Positions 29,162 through 39,623 of a stretch of 64,000 nt of DNA are shown here, one piece after another (within the stretch, counting starts at the first letter, position 1; every line of letters begins with the position of its first letter). The stretch lies in the NCBI RefSeq assembly GCF_000953825.1, contig NZ_BBUL01000085.1, forward strand, positions 62,001 through 126,000. Reading direction: 5' to 3'. The DNA comes from Cellvibrio sp. OA-2007. Lineage in GTDB: Bacteria; Pseudomonadota; Gammaproteobacteria; Pseudomonadales; Cellvibrionaceae. The translations under genes were made by a program, and so were the position numbers. Below the pieces are notes generated by a model. That model was given only the letters and a program-made list of their open reading frames with translations, did no database searches and was not told the DNA's origin.

Positions 29162-30757
29162 ATGGACTTCAGAGAAATTTTGGGTGTACTTTCAAAGTCA
29201 TCACCCTATGCCGTTACAACCGCCGGAGAAATTATTGACCCCGAGCTCAGAGCTATTAAAGACAATCTATACATCGAAACAGATGTAGAATTGGCTTTTA
29301 AAAATAAGATCGAAAATATTTCCACAAATAATATTATATTCCTGTGTGGAAGTAGCGGCGACGGAAAATCTGAAATTCTGAGCAGATATAGTAAGCTGCA
29401 TGAAGGCAAAATTGACTTTCATTTTGATGCTACCCACAGTTTTAACCCAGAAGCAACCGCCATTGAAACACTTGATGAAGTGATATCGACCTGGAAACAG
29501 CGAAAAAAGGCGTTGGTGGTAGGCATCAATATTGGCATGCTCGCCAACTACGAACGGGATGGAGCTAACGAGCATACTGATGTCAGAACGGCAATCGGCA
29601 GGTTTTTGTCTGATAGAACATCAGAACAAAATTTCATTTTTATTGACTTCGAAAGCTATCCAAAATTTAAATTTGAATCGGGACGAATTTCTTCTCCGTT
29701 CTTCAGCAGTCTCATTAATAAAGTGGTCGTTGATGACCAGAAAAATGGTTTCAAAAAGTATTTCGAAGAAGAGTATGGAAAAACCAGAACTGCCGATTAC
29801 AAGTTAGTTGCAAATTACCTTCTTCTACGCAACATAAGTGTGCAGAAAGTAATTATTGAATTATTACTAAACGCGAGAATAAGAGAGGATCAGTTTGTAA
29901 CAGCACGGATGTTGTTAGATTTTATCTATTGCATCCTAACAGGATCAGATTATCTATTTGATAATTTATTCAATGGTGGTGACAACGAATTGCTCGAAGC
30001 AATTTCAAAATTTGATCCTTCAATAAAACGTGATAGTGATATAGACAAATTCATATTGAATAGAGCATTAGATATCACCGACGAGGATTTTATCGAATTC
30101 CGAAATGAGTTAAAAGATAAATTCAAAATTACAGGGCCATTAAATCCTGCATCAGAAGTCCGATTAATGTATGTGCTGAGATATACAGCATTAAATAATA
30201 ATTACCCTGCAAGATTTATAAACTCGTTTAAAGACTATCCAGAATTACTTTACAGGGAACTGTGGGAGCTACATCGTATATACCAGGGCAACTCAGATCA
30301 TCGTAAGAAAATAAAAGCATTTTATGACGATATCGTATTTTCAGCTATTGATGGCTTTGCGAATCGCAATGCACCTTATTTATCAAAAGATCAATTTTAT
30401 CTATCCTCGCATGGCGAATATGATATTGCCTCCGAAATAGAACTTGAAGTTTGTTACGAGTCCTTGACCGAGCACGACAGCAATAACATCCACTCCTTTA
30501 ATCTTCATATTAAAGCCAACGACGAACGCCTAGATCCTATCCCACTGAATATTAATCTACTGGCTTTGATGCTTGATGTTGTCTCGGGATATCGCCCAAA
30601 CGTACATGACAAAAGTAGTGTCGTCATTTTAGGCGATTTGGTGACCAAAATTACTAGCAGAGCCAGTGAAGCAGATCAGCTATTTCTTTTTAAAAATGGC
30701 AATCGTTTAGCCAGAGTAAAGAAGAATTCAACGGGAAATATTAAGGTAAGCGGTTAA
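29162..30757 (+). CDS. dptF: DNA phosphorothioation-dependent restriction protein DptF (DndF)
   Basis: DptF is the P-loop component of the DptFGH machine that damages DNA lacking phosphorothioate marks. The 531-aa protein has a Walker A motif at residues 63-70 (GSSGDGKS) preceded by hydrophobic beta strand IIFLC, and a VVGINIGMLANYER segment. An AAGGATGAG ribosome site precedes the ATG, which is 4 bp after the HNH frame. It heads the operon dptF-dptG-dptH-GHKL-Rossmann. The family is assigned from sequence style plus the DptGH and dndBCDE neighbours. Confidence 0.92.
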   Translation: MDFREILGVLSKSSPYAVTTAGEIIDPELRAIKDNLYIETDVELAFKNKIENISTNNIIFLCGSSGDGKSEILSRYSKLHEGKIDFHFDATHSFNPEATAIETLDEVISTWKQRKKALVVGINIGMLANYERDGANEHTDVRTAIGRFLSDRTSEQNFIFIDFESYPKFKFESGRISSPFFSSLINKVVVDDQKNGFKKYFEEEYGKTRTADYKLVANYLLLRNISVQKVIIELLLNARIREDQFVTARMLLDFIYCILTGSDYLFDNLFNGGDNELLEAISKFDPSIKRDSDIDKFILNRALDITDEDFIEFRNELKDKFKITGPLNPASEVRLMYVLRYTALNNNYPARFINSFKDYPELLYRELWELHRIYQGNSDHRKKIKAFYDDIVFSAIDGFANRNAPYLSKDQFYLSSHGEYDIASEIELEVCYESLTEHDSNNIHSFNLHIKANDERLDPIPLNINLLALMLDVVSGYRPNVHDKSSVVILGDLVTKITSRASEADQLFLFKNGNRLARVKKNSTGNIKVSG

Positions 30758-30762
30758 AAGCT

Positions 30763-32142
30763 ATGTCAATAATAAAATCAGATCTTAAACCGTCAAGCAA
30801 CGTATTGAATAGTTACTTTCCAGCGAGGACAAATGTCAAAGAAGGAGATTTTGATTGGGGTGTGGCTAAAGCCATTGTGATTAGGAACCTATATAGAAAA
30901 GATATTAACTCGAAGCTTAAAAAGATTCAGGCAGAATCATCACAGAAAGAAAAGGTAATATTGGATGTATTTTTAAAGCAGTGCAAAGAAGATTTTCTGC
31001 TGAAACTCGACGACGAAGCGCTATGGGATTACATAAAGGATATGTATTTCGAAAACAATGCAATTTATGAAATATCCCCAGAATTCTTACTCTTCAAACT
31101 CGCACCCTTAACAGCTAGTTCGTCACAGCACAACCTTGCAAATATGTTCTCAAGTATGATGCGCGGGTATGGGCTCAAAGAATCCATTACCACTGTTAAT
31201 AATTTCCTCGAATCTCACATTTTATCGAGTTTGAGATCGGAGAACATTTTAGAGGATTTCGAAGCCGGTACACGGCTCCTGTCCAAGGGTATTAATGAAG
31301 ATGCCTATCTTCCATTCCTAAGTGACTGCTTTAATCAAGATTTAGACTTCTTAGCACACAGGCCCAAGTACATGTTGCAGCAATTGGAAAACTTGCTTCG
31401 TCTGTATGGTTACTTATATACAGCACAGTTGGCGCTCAACATTAAAAACTTAGAACAGGAGCCATCGCCAAAGCCTCTTTATTTCATCATGGAAAATGAA
31501 GCAGCAAGCAGAGAAAGGCCAGATCTTGTTCGTCATGGACATCAAAGTGTGCAACGCTTCATCCCTTACATCTTTCCTTATCTATCGATGTCTGAAAGCT
31601 TGCAGGATACAGATAAAGAAAACAATCAACACAGACTCCCACTTTGGAAATTAATAACAAAACTCAAACCTGAAGATACTCCAAAACTAAAAAAATATGC
31701 CGAAGATTTTTCAAAAAATAGACATGACGACGATGATTTCAAATTTCCATATGAGTATGAAAATGATGATCCGAAATATTGGTTGAATTGCCTTCTAATT
31801 GAAGCCGTTAAGCAATTTGACAAGAAAAAAAGCCGTGCAGCAGCTAATGAAAAATTTATAAAAACAACGGAAATTGAGCTGTGCTCAGAATTTGTAAAAG
31901 CCAGAGGTCAAGTGGGGAAAGTATTGGTCATGAATCAGGATTACATATCACTGATAACTAACTTGGCTATCGGGGGTTCAGATAAGCTCCGCTTTCACGA
32001 GCTTTTAGAGTCGTTCAAGCTTCGAGGAATTTGTTTCGATAGACAAAGCCAAAAAGCACTAATTCAATTCTATGAACGAGTGGGAAACGTGGAGCGCATG
32101 AGTGACAGTGGAGATGCAGTTTATGTCCGTAAAACCGTTTGA
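30763..32142 (+). CDS. dptG: DNA phosphorothioation-dependent restriction protein DptG (DndG)
   Basis: DptG (459 aa) is the second subunit of the DptFGH restriction complex. I see no nucleotide-binding or catalytic motif; it is a soluble, mostly helical protein with a charged middle section (KNRHDDDDFKFPYEYENDDP). It begins 5 bp after dptF and overlaps dptH by about 20-40 bases depending on the dptH start. The call rests on family position and length. Confidence 0.9.
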   Translation: MSIIKSDLKPSSNVLNSYFPARTNVKEGDFDWGVAKAIVIRNLYRKDINSKLKKIQAESSQKEKVILDVFLKQCKEDFLLKLDDEALWDYIKDMYFENNAIYEISPEFLLFKLAPLTASSSQHNLANMFSSMMRGYGLKESITTVNNFLESHILSSLRSENILEDFEAGTRLLSKGINEDAYLPFLSDCFNQDLDFLAHRPKYMLQQLENLLRLYGYLYTAQLALNIKNLEQEPSPKPLYFIMENEAASRERPDLVRHGHQSVQRFIPYIFPYLSMSESLQDTDKENNQHRLPLWKLITKLKPEDTPKLKKYAEDFSKNRHDDDDFKFPYEYENDDPKYWLNCLLIEAVKQFDKKKSRAAANEKFIKTTEIELCSEFVKARGQVGKVLVMNQDYISLITNLAIGGSDKLRFHELLESFKLRGICFDRQSQKALIQFYERVGNVERMSDSGDAVYVRKTV

Positions 32143-35100
32143 AGATTTTGTCGTATCCCACTTTTTATCCTTCGCCAAGGATCGTATTAAGCCGGGTTTT
32201 AAATATCAATTCAAATCCCCAGACGTGGAAAATAGTAGAAAAATCTATAAGTCATTTCACGCCCAGAGAGAGAAGCTAGGATTTTTAACTTTAAATAATA
32301 CAACATTGGTTTGGGTAGAATGTCACGGAGTTAAACTCATTCCAGTAATTCACAAAGAAAATGATGGAATTGGGTATACCGAGAACTTTATTACTTACTT
32401 AAGAGATGAAGTTTCCTCACAAAAAGGTATCTTCAAGGATACTGCTTTGCTAATCCTACATAATAGTATGTTGGATACTATTATCAATAGTTCGGAAGAT
32501 ATTGCATCCACAGGGGGTATTTTTGACCCAAAACAAATTAAAGAATCGCTTTCTTTGCTCATCAATAATAACGATGCAATAGACGGCCAAGCAGTATCAA
32601 AAATCTTATTAGATTACCAGTACGACCTTATTCTTGAAGAAAAGGGGAGCTTGTTTGGTTTTGAACCATTGCATAATGCAATGTTAGATGGCGATATTAG
32701 ATTCCATGAAATACAGCTGTTAAATGATCCAGCAATTCTGAAAATGGATTCGCACGTAGATCAGATTCGCAAAAGATTAGACCAAAATAAAATCATATAT
32801 GACGACATTAGCAATGTTGTTCAGCATTATCCCGATCAATTAGTTGATTGGTTGCCTCAGTTTAGTGAGCAATTTATCCGCAAACATTTCAACGTCAACG
32901 ACGATATAAACTCATGGAAGACATCGCTATCTCTGGATGAGGTATTGAAGGAGATTGAAAAAAATAGCATACAAAATCTTGAGCTTCGAGATGAAACGTC
33001 CGCAAGTGGAGATATTTTAGTTCGCACAAAAAGCGAAAGTAAGTCAGCTCAAAAAGAACGCCATATCATTATAGTTGCGGACATAGACAGAGCCGACTTC
33101 GATTTGAAGTTAGATTTTGTGGGGGCAAAGGTAAGCAGCGATGAAATTAAAGTTAGTGATAAGGAAAAATCTATCAGCCGCTCCAACTTGAGTGTCACGG
33201 GTACGGCTAAAGGTTCTTCAATCTGTGTAACGGGAGAACTATCTAACACTCCTGTGTATTTTACGGTGTCACTTGATCGACCAAAGCCTTCTGAAAAATT
33301 TAAATTTAAATGTCTCGTTGTAAGGCGAGAATGGTTCAACATTGATGCCATAGCAAACTCATATCTCGTTAACCCAAACAAAAAATTAGTAATATTACAA
33401 ACGCAAGATTGTGAATTACAGATCGGACTTGGCACCAACGAAAAAGCAGTAACGGAAGTTTCTTCAACGGATATTTCTTTTGACGTAAATCAGCATTCAA
33501 TTCTGAATTTTGAGAATTTGGCAAACGAAGTTGAGACTATTAGCTTTAGCATATCAAATGGCCCTGCATCTCTGAAGTTTGAGATTGAAGGGGCCGCGGC
33601 ATCCGAAAATCTTATACTGCCACTAATATTCGATCTAGAAAGAGGGAGCAAGCTTTTCACAGATACTTTAAATGGCACATTTAATCGAACTAAGCAAAAG
33701 ATTTATATTGAAAATAAAGAACTAGAAACAATCAAGTCCAGACTCGATTTTTTGAATTACGAAGCTCTTTGGATTGATGAAGGCATCCTTGCTGTCAATG
33801 GTACAGAACGTTTAAAAATACAAGATATCGAAAGTATTGCTCCTGAAATTGCAGAATCCTACAGTGCCCTATACGAGCACCTTAGAGAGGTTAATACACT
33901 ACCCTCTTTAAGTGGGTGGGGCAGCGAGTACAGAAGCTTAGTTAGACGATTAGTCGATGCTTATTACCAATACCTAAGCAGCATTCACATTAATCAATTC
34001 TTGGATCAGTCTCATAAGAAGCTGTTAGAAATCGGCTTCCACAAAGATATTTATGGCGAATGGATTAGTTCTGTACACCCTCTAGTACTATCGTATTATC
34101 TAGATCTGTGTGAAAGGGCAAGCGAGGAAGATCCTGTTAGTTACCTCAATTTGCCGAGCGTCACACTGGAAAGACTAAATCCACAGGGCTTGTTACCTTA
34201 TTTATTTGATGAAAAAAATGAATTTTGTTACGTCAAGGCGGAGCCAGATAACAGTTTCTGGCTTCGCTGCGTTCCCCAACAGGATACCAACTACAGTTAT
34301 GTAACTAAGGTAGTTAGAGAAAAGGTGCGTGAATTTACAGAAATTTTTTCTCACCTATTCAAGTTTAAAAACCAAAATGTAAAACCCACGCTAATCATTA
34401 ACTCCGTAAACAACAATGATAATAAAGAATTGTTTGTGGGTTTAGTCGAATATCTGATTAGAAATAGGCAACAAAGTGTCAACATCCACGTAAATCTCTA
34501 TGATGATAGTTTTTCCTTCACGGAATTTGACCGCTTTTCAGAAATGTCGAGTTACGAATTAATCAAAAAAACTTACAACCTTAATTTAAGCAGAACAAAA
34601 GACTTCGCTGACACCGTTGTCGACTTGATGCGTACGCACATTACATATAGTAAATTCATACATACCAAAGTCGAATCACAAAAGTATGCTCATCTTACGT
34701 TTTTCAGAAACAACCAGAAGGTCGAAGTAATAGATGTGAATCCAGAGGAGAAGCTCTCTGGTATCTGCGCTCACGGGCTTATAACGGGCGAGGCATCATC
34801 CAATGAAAAAGGGAATTACATCACTGGTTTTGGTACCGCAAGATTTGATCACAACTCGTCAGTCTGCACCAAACTTGCCTTACTTTATGGCAGACTGATT
34901 AAACCCTCGAGAAAAAGCACGTTTGAATACCGAGATAACAGCGCAATTGCGCTTGCTGTTAATGATCGATTCAAAACTCAGTTAGAACGCTCGTACGCAA
35001 GCTCCATCTGGACAACAGTAATTGATCCAAAAGTGACTCTCGATTTTTTTGAAAGCACAAAAGACATGTTGCTTATTCATTATTCAGATCAATACACCAG

Positions 35101-37240
35101 CTCCGCTGGCTACGATGCCATAACCGTGACGCGTCAGACACAACTATACGACAAGGTGTTAGAAAAAGATGAAGGCGGTCTAATTACCGAATTTAATGCC
35201 TTTAATGGCGAGTGGTTATTAAAGCTCATTACCGACTCTTCTAAAGGACACAAGGAAAAAAAAGGAACATTATCTGCCTACAAGTTAGTGAGCATACTTC
35301 TTTCAAAGTCAGATATAGTCTGGGTTCCGATTTCGGCCGCGGAGCTAGTTAGGGTCTCTGGAAACATAGGGTTGAACATATCAGAATCCGAATTTTCTCG
35401 GTTTGTACATGGATTCAAATCTGGACCAATTTCGGACGATGTCTTGTTCGTTGGTTTTAAAGGGGAAAGCTTATTTTTGCTACCACTCGAAGTAAAAACA
35501 GGATTTGGCTATGATGCAATAAAAGCCATACGACAGGCTAAGGAGCTTGGCCGATATTTGGCACACATTCTTAACAGCAAAAATTTAGCCTCTGTCTTAT
35601 ACCGTAGCTTGTTCGTACGTCAGGCGATTCTGCAGATAGAAAAGTACCAGCTATATAAAGTTTATCCCGATGGTTATTTCACACCTTTTCTTGACCGAAA
35701 AGAGTGGTGGCTACAGGGAGACTACACATTGGCAAAAATTGATAACTATCCGGAGGGCTTTGTCGTCGCCAACTTAGAGAGCGACAAGTGTCTCTCCACT
35801 TCTGTGGAGCTAGCTGAGGGAATTTTAAAGATTGAGGTACCGTCTAGCTTTCTGAAGGCAACAATTTCTACCCCGTTGCAATCTCTTTGGAATGACCACA
35901 AATTCACAGCCATTGCTAGCATTCCTGATTTTTACTTCTTGGACGGCAAAACCCAATTTCATGAAATCGAGCAATCTCCCGCCTTGGCATCCCCTCAAGA
36001 AGCTCCTTTTTCAACTAATTTTGGTTCAACTACACCAGATAAACAGGACGAGTTACCACCAGCACCAGAAGTAGTCTCTTCAGAAGATAGCGCTTTAACC
36101 GGTGCGCAAAACTTGGAAAACAATTTGAAAGTCCTGGTTGGACATGATGTTAATCATCATGATCCTGTTTACTGGGAGCCTACCAATACGGCCAAGTTTA
36201 TGAATACAAACTCAGGAATAATCGGGACGATGGGAACAGGAAAGACCCAATGTACAAAATCCATCGTAACTCAGTTGTATAGATACCAGAATTTAAATGT
36301 CGATGCTAAGCCAATTGGTATGCTGATTTTTGATTACAAGTCAGATTACGTAGATGACAAATTTCTTCAAGCTACTAATGCAAAAAAGTTCAATTTACAC
36401 CGCCTGCCTTACAATCCACTAAGTCTATTTGGCGATACGCCAATGCTTCCCGTTCACACAGCGCGTGGATTTTCCGAGACGATGGCGAAGGCCTTTGCGT
36501 TGGGTCAAAAACAGCAGCTGAGGTTACGCAAGCTCATTGCCGAAGCCTATGAACTTGCCGGAATAAGCAAAACAGATTCCAACACCTGGTCAAAACCAGC
36601 ACCAACAATCGCAGATATTTGGGCGCTGTTTATTGATCAAGAAAAGGTAGAAGAGGATTCACTGTATGCTGCACTGGAATCACTCTATGAATTGGAAGTA
36701 TTCGAAACCGACACAAATAAGTGCACCAGCCTATATAAACTGATTGATGGAATTCGTGTGGTCGAATTAGCAGGATATCCACCACAAGTTCAGAATTTAG
36801 TGGTGGCTCTTACGTTAGACTTATTTTATTCCCAAATGCAAAAACAAGGTAAACCGGAAGTTAGAGGTGACTTTAGACAAATCACTAAGCTTATTTTAGT
36901 TGATGAAGCTGACAATTTTATGTCGCAGGACTTTCCCAGTCTACGAAAAGTGCTTAAAGAAGGTCGCGAGTATGGTGTGGGAGTGATTCTTTCTACCCAA
37001 GATATAACGCATTTCAAAACAAAAGAGAACGACTATTCAGCATACATTCTCAGCTGGGTTGTTCATCGTGTATCTCAAATAAGCAATCAAGATATTAAAT
37101 CTTTATTTAACAAAGATGATAAGAGTGATCAGGAATACCTGATGAAATCTATTCGTGAGCTTGAAAAGCATCATAGCCTATATGTAAATGGCGACAAAAA
37201 AATTGTAAAAATCAAAGACACAGCGTTTTGGGAGCTATAA
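32123..37240 (+). CDS. dptH: DNA phosphorothioation-dependent restriction protein DptH (DndH), HerA/FtsK-like ATPase
   Basis: DptH is the very large ATPase of the PT-dependent restriction system. I chose ATG 32123 because GGAG lies about 10 bases upstream; a GTG at 32102 is possible. The product has about 1705 residues. The long N-terminal region lacks clear motifs, but VLFVGFKGESLFLLPLEVKT (about residue 1110) resembles a PD-(D/E)xK nuclease core and might be the cutting site. The C-terminal third is a HerA/FtsK-type motor: Walker A GTMGTGKTQ near 1370, Walker B LILVDEADNF near 1590, and the following EGREYGVGVILSTQ sensor segment. The next gene starts 3 bp later. Confidence 0.93.
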   Translation: MSVKPFEDFVVSHFLSFAKDRIKPGFKYQFKSPDVENSRKIYKSFHAQREKLGFLTLNNTTLVWVECHGVKLIPVIHKENDGIGYTENFITYLRDEVSSQKGIFKDTALLILHNSMLDTIINSSEDIASTGGIFDPKQIKESLSLLINNNDAIDGQAVSKILLDYQYDLILEEKGSLFGFEPLHNAMLDGDIRFHEIQLLNDPAILKMDSHVDQIRKRLDQNKIIYDDISNVVQHYPDQLVDWLPQFSEQFIRKHFNVNDDINSWKTSLSLDEVLKEIEKNSIQNLELRDETSASGDILVRTKSESKSAQKERHIIIVADIDRADFDLKLDFVGAKVSSDEIKVSDKEKSISRSNLSVTGTAKGSSICVTGELSNTPVYFTVSLDRPKPSEKFKFKCLVVRREWFNIDAIANSYLVNPNKKLVILQTQDCELQIGLGTNEKAVTEVSSTDISFDVNQHSILNFENLANEVETISFSISNGPASLKFEIEGAAASENLILPLIFDLERGSKLFTDTLNGTFNRTKQKIYIENKELETIKSRLDFLNYEALWIDEGILAVNGTERLKIQDIESIAPEIAESYSALYEHLREVNTLPSLSGWGSEYRSLVRRLVDAYYQYLSSIHINQFLDQSHKKLLEIGFHKDIYGEWISSVHPLVLSYYLDLCERASEEDPVSYLNLPSVTLERLNPQGLLPYLFDEKNEFCYVKAEPDNSFWLRCVPQQDTNYSYVTKVVREKVREFTEIFSHLFKFKNQNVKPTLIINSVNNNDNKELFVGLVEYLIRNRQQSVNIHVNLYDDSFSFTEFDRFSEMSSYELIKKTYNLNLSRTKDFADTVVDLMRTHITYSKFIHTKVESQKYAHLTFFRNNQKVEVIDVNPEEKLSGICAHGLITGEASSNEKGNYITGFGTARFDHNSSVCTKLALLYGRLIKPSRKSTFEYRDNSAIALAVNDRFKTQLERSYASSIWTTVIDPKVTLDFFESTKDMLLIHYSDQYTSSAGYDAITVTRQTQLYDKVLEKDEGGLITEFNAFNGEWLLKLITDSSKGHKEKKGTLSAYKLVSILLSKSDIVWVPISAAELVRVSGNIGLNISESEFSRFVHGFKSGPISDDVLFVGFKGESLFLLPLEVKTGFGYDAIKAIRQAKELGRYLAHILNSKNLASVLYRSLFVRQAILQIEKYQLYKVYPDGYFTPFLDRKEWWLQGDYTLAKIDNYPEGFVVANLESDKCLSTSVELAEGILKIEVPSSFLKATISTPLQSLWNDHKFTAIASIPDFYFLDGKTQFHEIEQSPALASPQEAPFSTNFGSTTPDKQDELPPAPEVVSSEDSALTGAQNLENNLKVLVGHDVNHHDPVYWEPTNTAKFMNTNSGIIGTMGTGKTQCTKSIVTQLYRYQNLNVDAKPIGMLIFDYKSDYVDDKFLQATNAKKFNLHRLPYNPLSLFGDTPMLPVHTARGFSETMAKAFALGQKQQLRLRKLIAEAYELAGISKTDSNTWSKPAPTIADIWALFIDQEKVEEDSLYAALESLYELEVFETDTNKCTSLYKLIDGIRVVELAGYPPQVQNLVVALTLDLFYSQMQKQGKPEVRGDFRQITKLILVDEADNFMSQDFPSLRKVLKEGREYGVGVILSTQDITHFKTKENDYSAYILSWVVHRVSQISNQDIKSLFNKDDKSDQEYLMKSIRELEKHHSLYVNGDKKIVKIKDTAFWEL

Positions 37241-37243
37241 ATT

Positions 37244-38512
37244 ATGTCGACAATTATTGAAGCTGATCCATCAAAAGATTTTTTTATTAGCATGTTAACT
37301 AGAGATATATCCCTTATCTCATCAATTGTCGATTTAATTGATAATAGCGTAGATGCTGCGATTAGCTTAGGAGACATTGAAAATAAATTTGTCAAACTTA
37401 ATCTAACAAGAAATAATTTTGAATTAGAAGATAATTGTGGAGGTATATCTATAGAAGCAGCCACCACGTATGCCTTTAAATTTGGCAGGCCATCTAATGC
37501 ACCAAGTACAGCACTTTCAATTGGACGATTTGGTGTTGGCATGAAGCGGGCGCTATTTAAAATGGGCAAAGCATTTTCGATTATTTCCATGCACAGAGAC
37601 GGCTCTTTTAATGTATCTGTAGATGTTGATAGGTGGCTCGAACAACCAAAGAATTGGTCTTTTGAGATGGATACAATCGCAACCCTAGAGCCTTATGGAA
37701 CCAGAATTGACGTTAATGTGTTACATCAATCCGTTGCAGAAAGCTTCGGTGAAGATACTTTTTTGAGGCGACTTGAAGATGCAATTGAAAAGGCTCACTT
37801 TATTATTCTTGGAAAGGGATTCAATATATTTCTGAATAACGTAAAGATTGGATTGAAAAATATTTTGGTTCGCGCTTCCGATGAACTGAGTATTGCAAGC
37901 AAGAACTTTCAACTGGGCGAAGTCATTGTTTCAGTTAAAGCTGGTATCGGTGAAAGAGATCTTCATGCAGGCGGATGGAATGTAATTTGTAATGGACGCC
38001 TTATTGAGGTTTCAAATAAAACTCAATTGACAGGTTGGGGGGACGGCGTTCAAGCTTATCATCCAGACTACGCTTTTTTCCGTGGAATAGTTGAGTTTAC
38101 CTCTACAAACGGCGACTTACTTCCATGGAATACAACCAAAACCGGTATCGACTCAGATAATTCAATCTACAAATCTACCTTGATCGAAATGAAAAATGTA
38201 ATGAGGCCTGTTTTAGCATTGTTGCGAGATCTAGTTAAAGAAAAAGAAAATCACGAGAGCGGTTTGATTGACGAGACACCTATCCAAGATACCATCAATA
38301 ATTCTTCACTCAAAAGCATTTTCGACTTAAACGACTATAGACCGTTCGTTCGTCCGGACTTTATCGAAGTTAAAAGACAAATTGTACACGGGAGGATTTC
38401 CTACCAAAAACCAATACAAGATTTGGAAAGAGTTAGGGAGGCATTGGGGGCAAGAAGCAACAAAGAAGTTGGCGAGCTAACATTCGATTACTATGTGGAC
38501 AATGAACTATGA
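37244..38512 (+). CDS. GHKL-type (MORC/Hsp90-like) ATPase in the dpt operon
   Basis: The 422-aa protein has an N-terminal Bergerat-fold ATPase: N box DLIDNSVDAA (30-39, Asn34), DNCGGI (63-68, DxGxG-like) and GRFGVGMKRALFKMG (94-108). The C-terminal half has a transducer-like region and no nuclease motif that I can see. It starts 3 bp after dptH and overlaps the next gene by 4 bases, so it belongs to the restriction operon. It is not a standard Dnd/Dpt subunit. A regulatory or DNA-clamp role is an inference from MutL/MORC-like ATPases. Confidence 0.85.
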   Translation: MSTIIEADPSKDFFISMLTRDISLISSIVDLIDNSVDAAISLGDIENKFVKLNLTRNNFELEDNCGGISIEAATTYAFKFGRPSNAPSTALSIGRFGVGMKRALFKMGKAFSIISMHRDGSFNVSVDVDRWLEQPKNWSFEMDTIATLEPYGTRIDVNVLHQSVAESFGEDTFLRRLEDAIEKAHFIILGKGFNIFLNNVKIGLKNILVRASDELSIASKNFQLGEVIVSVKAGIGERDLHAGGWNVICNGRLIEVSNKTQLTGWGDGVQAYHPDYAFFRGIVEFTSTNGDLLPWNTTKTGIDSDNSIYKSTLIEMKNVMRPVLALLRDLVKEKENHESGLIDETPIQDTINNSSLKSIFDLNDYRPFVRPDFIEVKRQIVHGRISYQKPIQDLERVREALGARSNKEVGELTFDYYVDNEL

Positions 38513-39513
38513 CATACATAGCAAGTGGAGATCGCATAAACTACTCTTTGCGTCCGGCAAAGTCTGTAGAGAGAAAGATGCTAAAAGATTTATTTTCTCA
38601 GCTTTATCCTTTCGGACCTGTTTCAGGATATAAATATATTGGATTCGGATCAAAGTATTTTTCTGACTTCAAGTTGTTTCACCGTGCTTTGCATATAAAT
38701 GATATGACTAGCATCGAGTCTGATGTTGAACGTCGTGAGAAATATGAGTTTAATAAGCCGTTTGATTGTGTATCATTATTGCCTGGTCGGTCTACTGACG
38801 TTCTCCAACGAATGACCTACGCGAGAAAATTTATTGCTTGGTTAGATTATGATGCAGCTCTTGAACAATCTGCGCTTGATGATCTGGATTTGCTAATCGG
38901 AAACGTGTTTTCTGGATCTGTGCTGCTGGTCACTTTAAATGTTATTCCACCCAAAATTGGTCAGTTGCGAGAAGAATTTAGATCTCCTAATGGGCCACAT
39001 CCTGATTTGCTCAAATTAAAATTAGAAAGTCTTGTATCTGAGGAATTCATTCCAATGGATTTTCCAAAGGCTCGGTTAAATAAAGTGGAAGTATACTCTC
39101 AATTAATTCGCTCAATAATTCTAAACAGAATAACCAAAACATTGTCAGAAAAAAATGCAGCATTGAGCGACGACGAAAAATGGGAATTTGAGCAACTGGT
39201 TTATTTCAACTACAAGGATGGCGCGGACATGAGCACTATAGGATGGATTTTTTTTCAAAGAAAAGATAGAGAAAAATATAATGCATGCAATCTAACATCA
39301 TTAAATTTCTTCAATCAAACTGAGAATGCTTGGAATATAGATATTCCAAACCTTACCACTAAGGAAATTCGGCACTTGCAGGAAGTGATGCCACTCATGG
39401 GTGAAATTGACAGAGAAAAGTTAAGTGATGTGATCTTTGCTGAATCAGATATTGTTTCGTTCTCCAAAATCTATAGATACTTCCCAAATTTTTTCGACAT
39501 CGAGATGGCTTGA
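38509..39513 (+). CDS. Rossmann-type (methyltransferase-like) protein paired with the GHKL ATPase
   Basis: The 334-aa protein has a Rossmann-like core: YIGFGSKYFSDF (43-54, glycine motif), an acidic residue after strand 2 (SIES, 68-71), strand 4 with WLDYD (111-115), and strand SGSVLLVTLNV. This resembles SAM-dependent O-methyltransferase-like proteins, but no substrate can be named and the fold could be used for binding only. Its start overlaps the GHKL gene (ATGA), so the two very likely act together. Confidence 0.6.
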   Translation: MTYIASGDRINYSLRPAKSVERKMLKDLFSQLYPFGPVSGYKYIGFGSKYFSDFKLFHRALHINDMTSIESDVERREKYEFNKPFDCVSLLPGRSTDVLQRMTYARKFIAWLDYDAALEQSALDDLDLLIGNVFSGSVLLVTLNVIPPKIGQLREEFRSPNGPHPDLLKLKLESLVSEEFIPMDFPKARLNKVEVYSQLIRSIILNRITKTLSEKNAALSDDEKWEFEQLVYFNYKDGADMSTIGWIFFQRKDREKYNACNLTSLNFFNQTENAWNIDIPNLTTKEIRHLQEVMPLMGEIDREKLSDVIFAESDIVSFSKIYRYFPNFFDIEMA

Positions 39514-39623
39514 AAACTGTAGTCATTACTGTGATTTAGGCTAGACATCTGAATGCAACCAGTTGTAACGGTAATTAGCTCTGATGAATTCACATCCACA
39601 TTTCACTTTTAACGAAGAATCAC

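Noticed and set aside
35380-35520. Calling a definite nuclease domain in DptH
   Set aside because: The LLPLEVKT segment resembles a PD-(D/E)xK core but the full motif set cannot be confirmed by eye, so it is mentioned only as a possibility.
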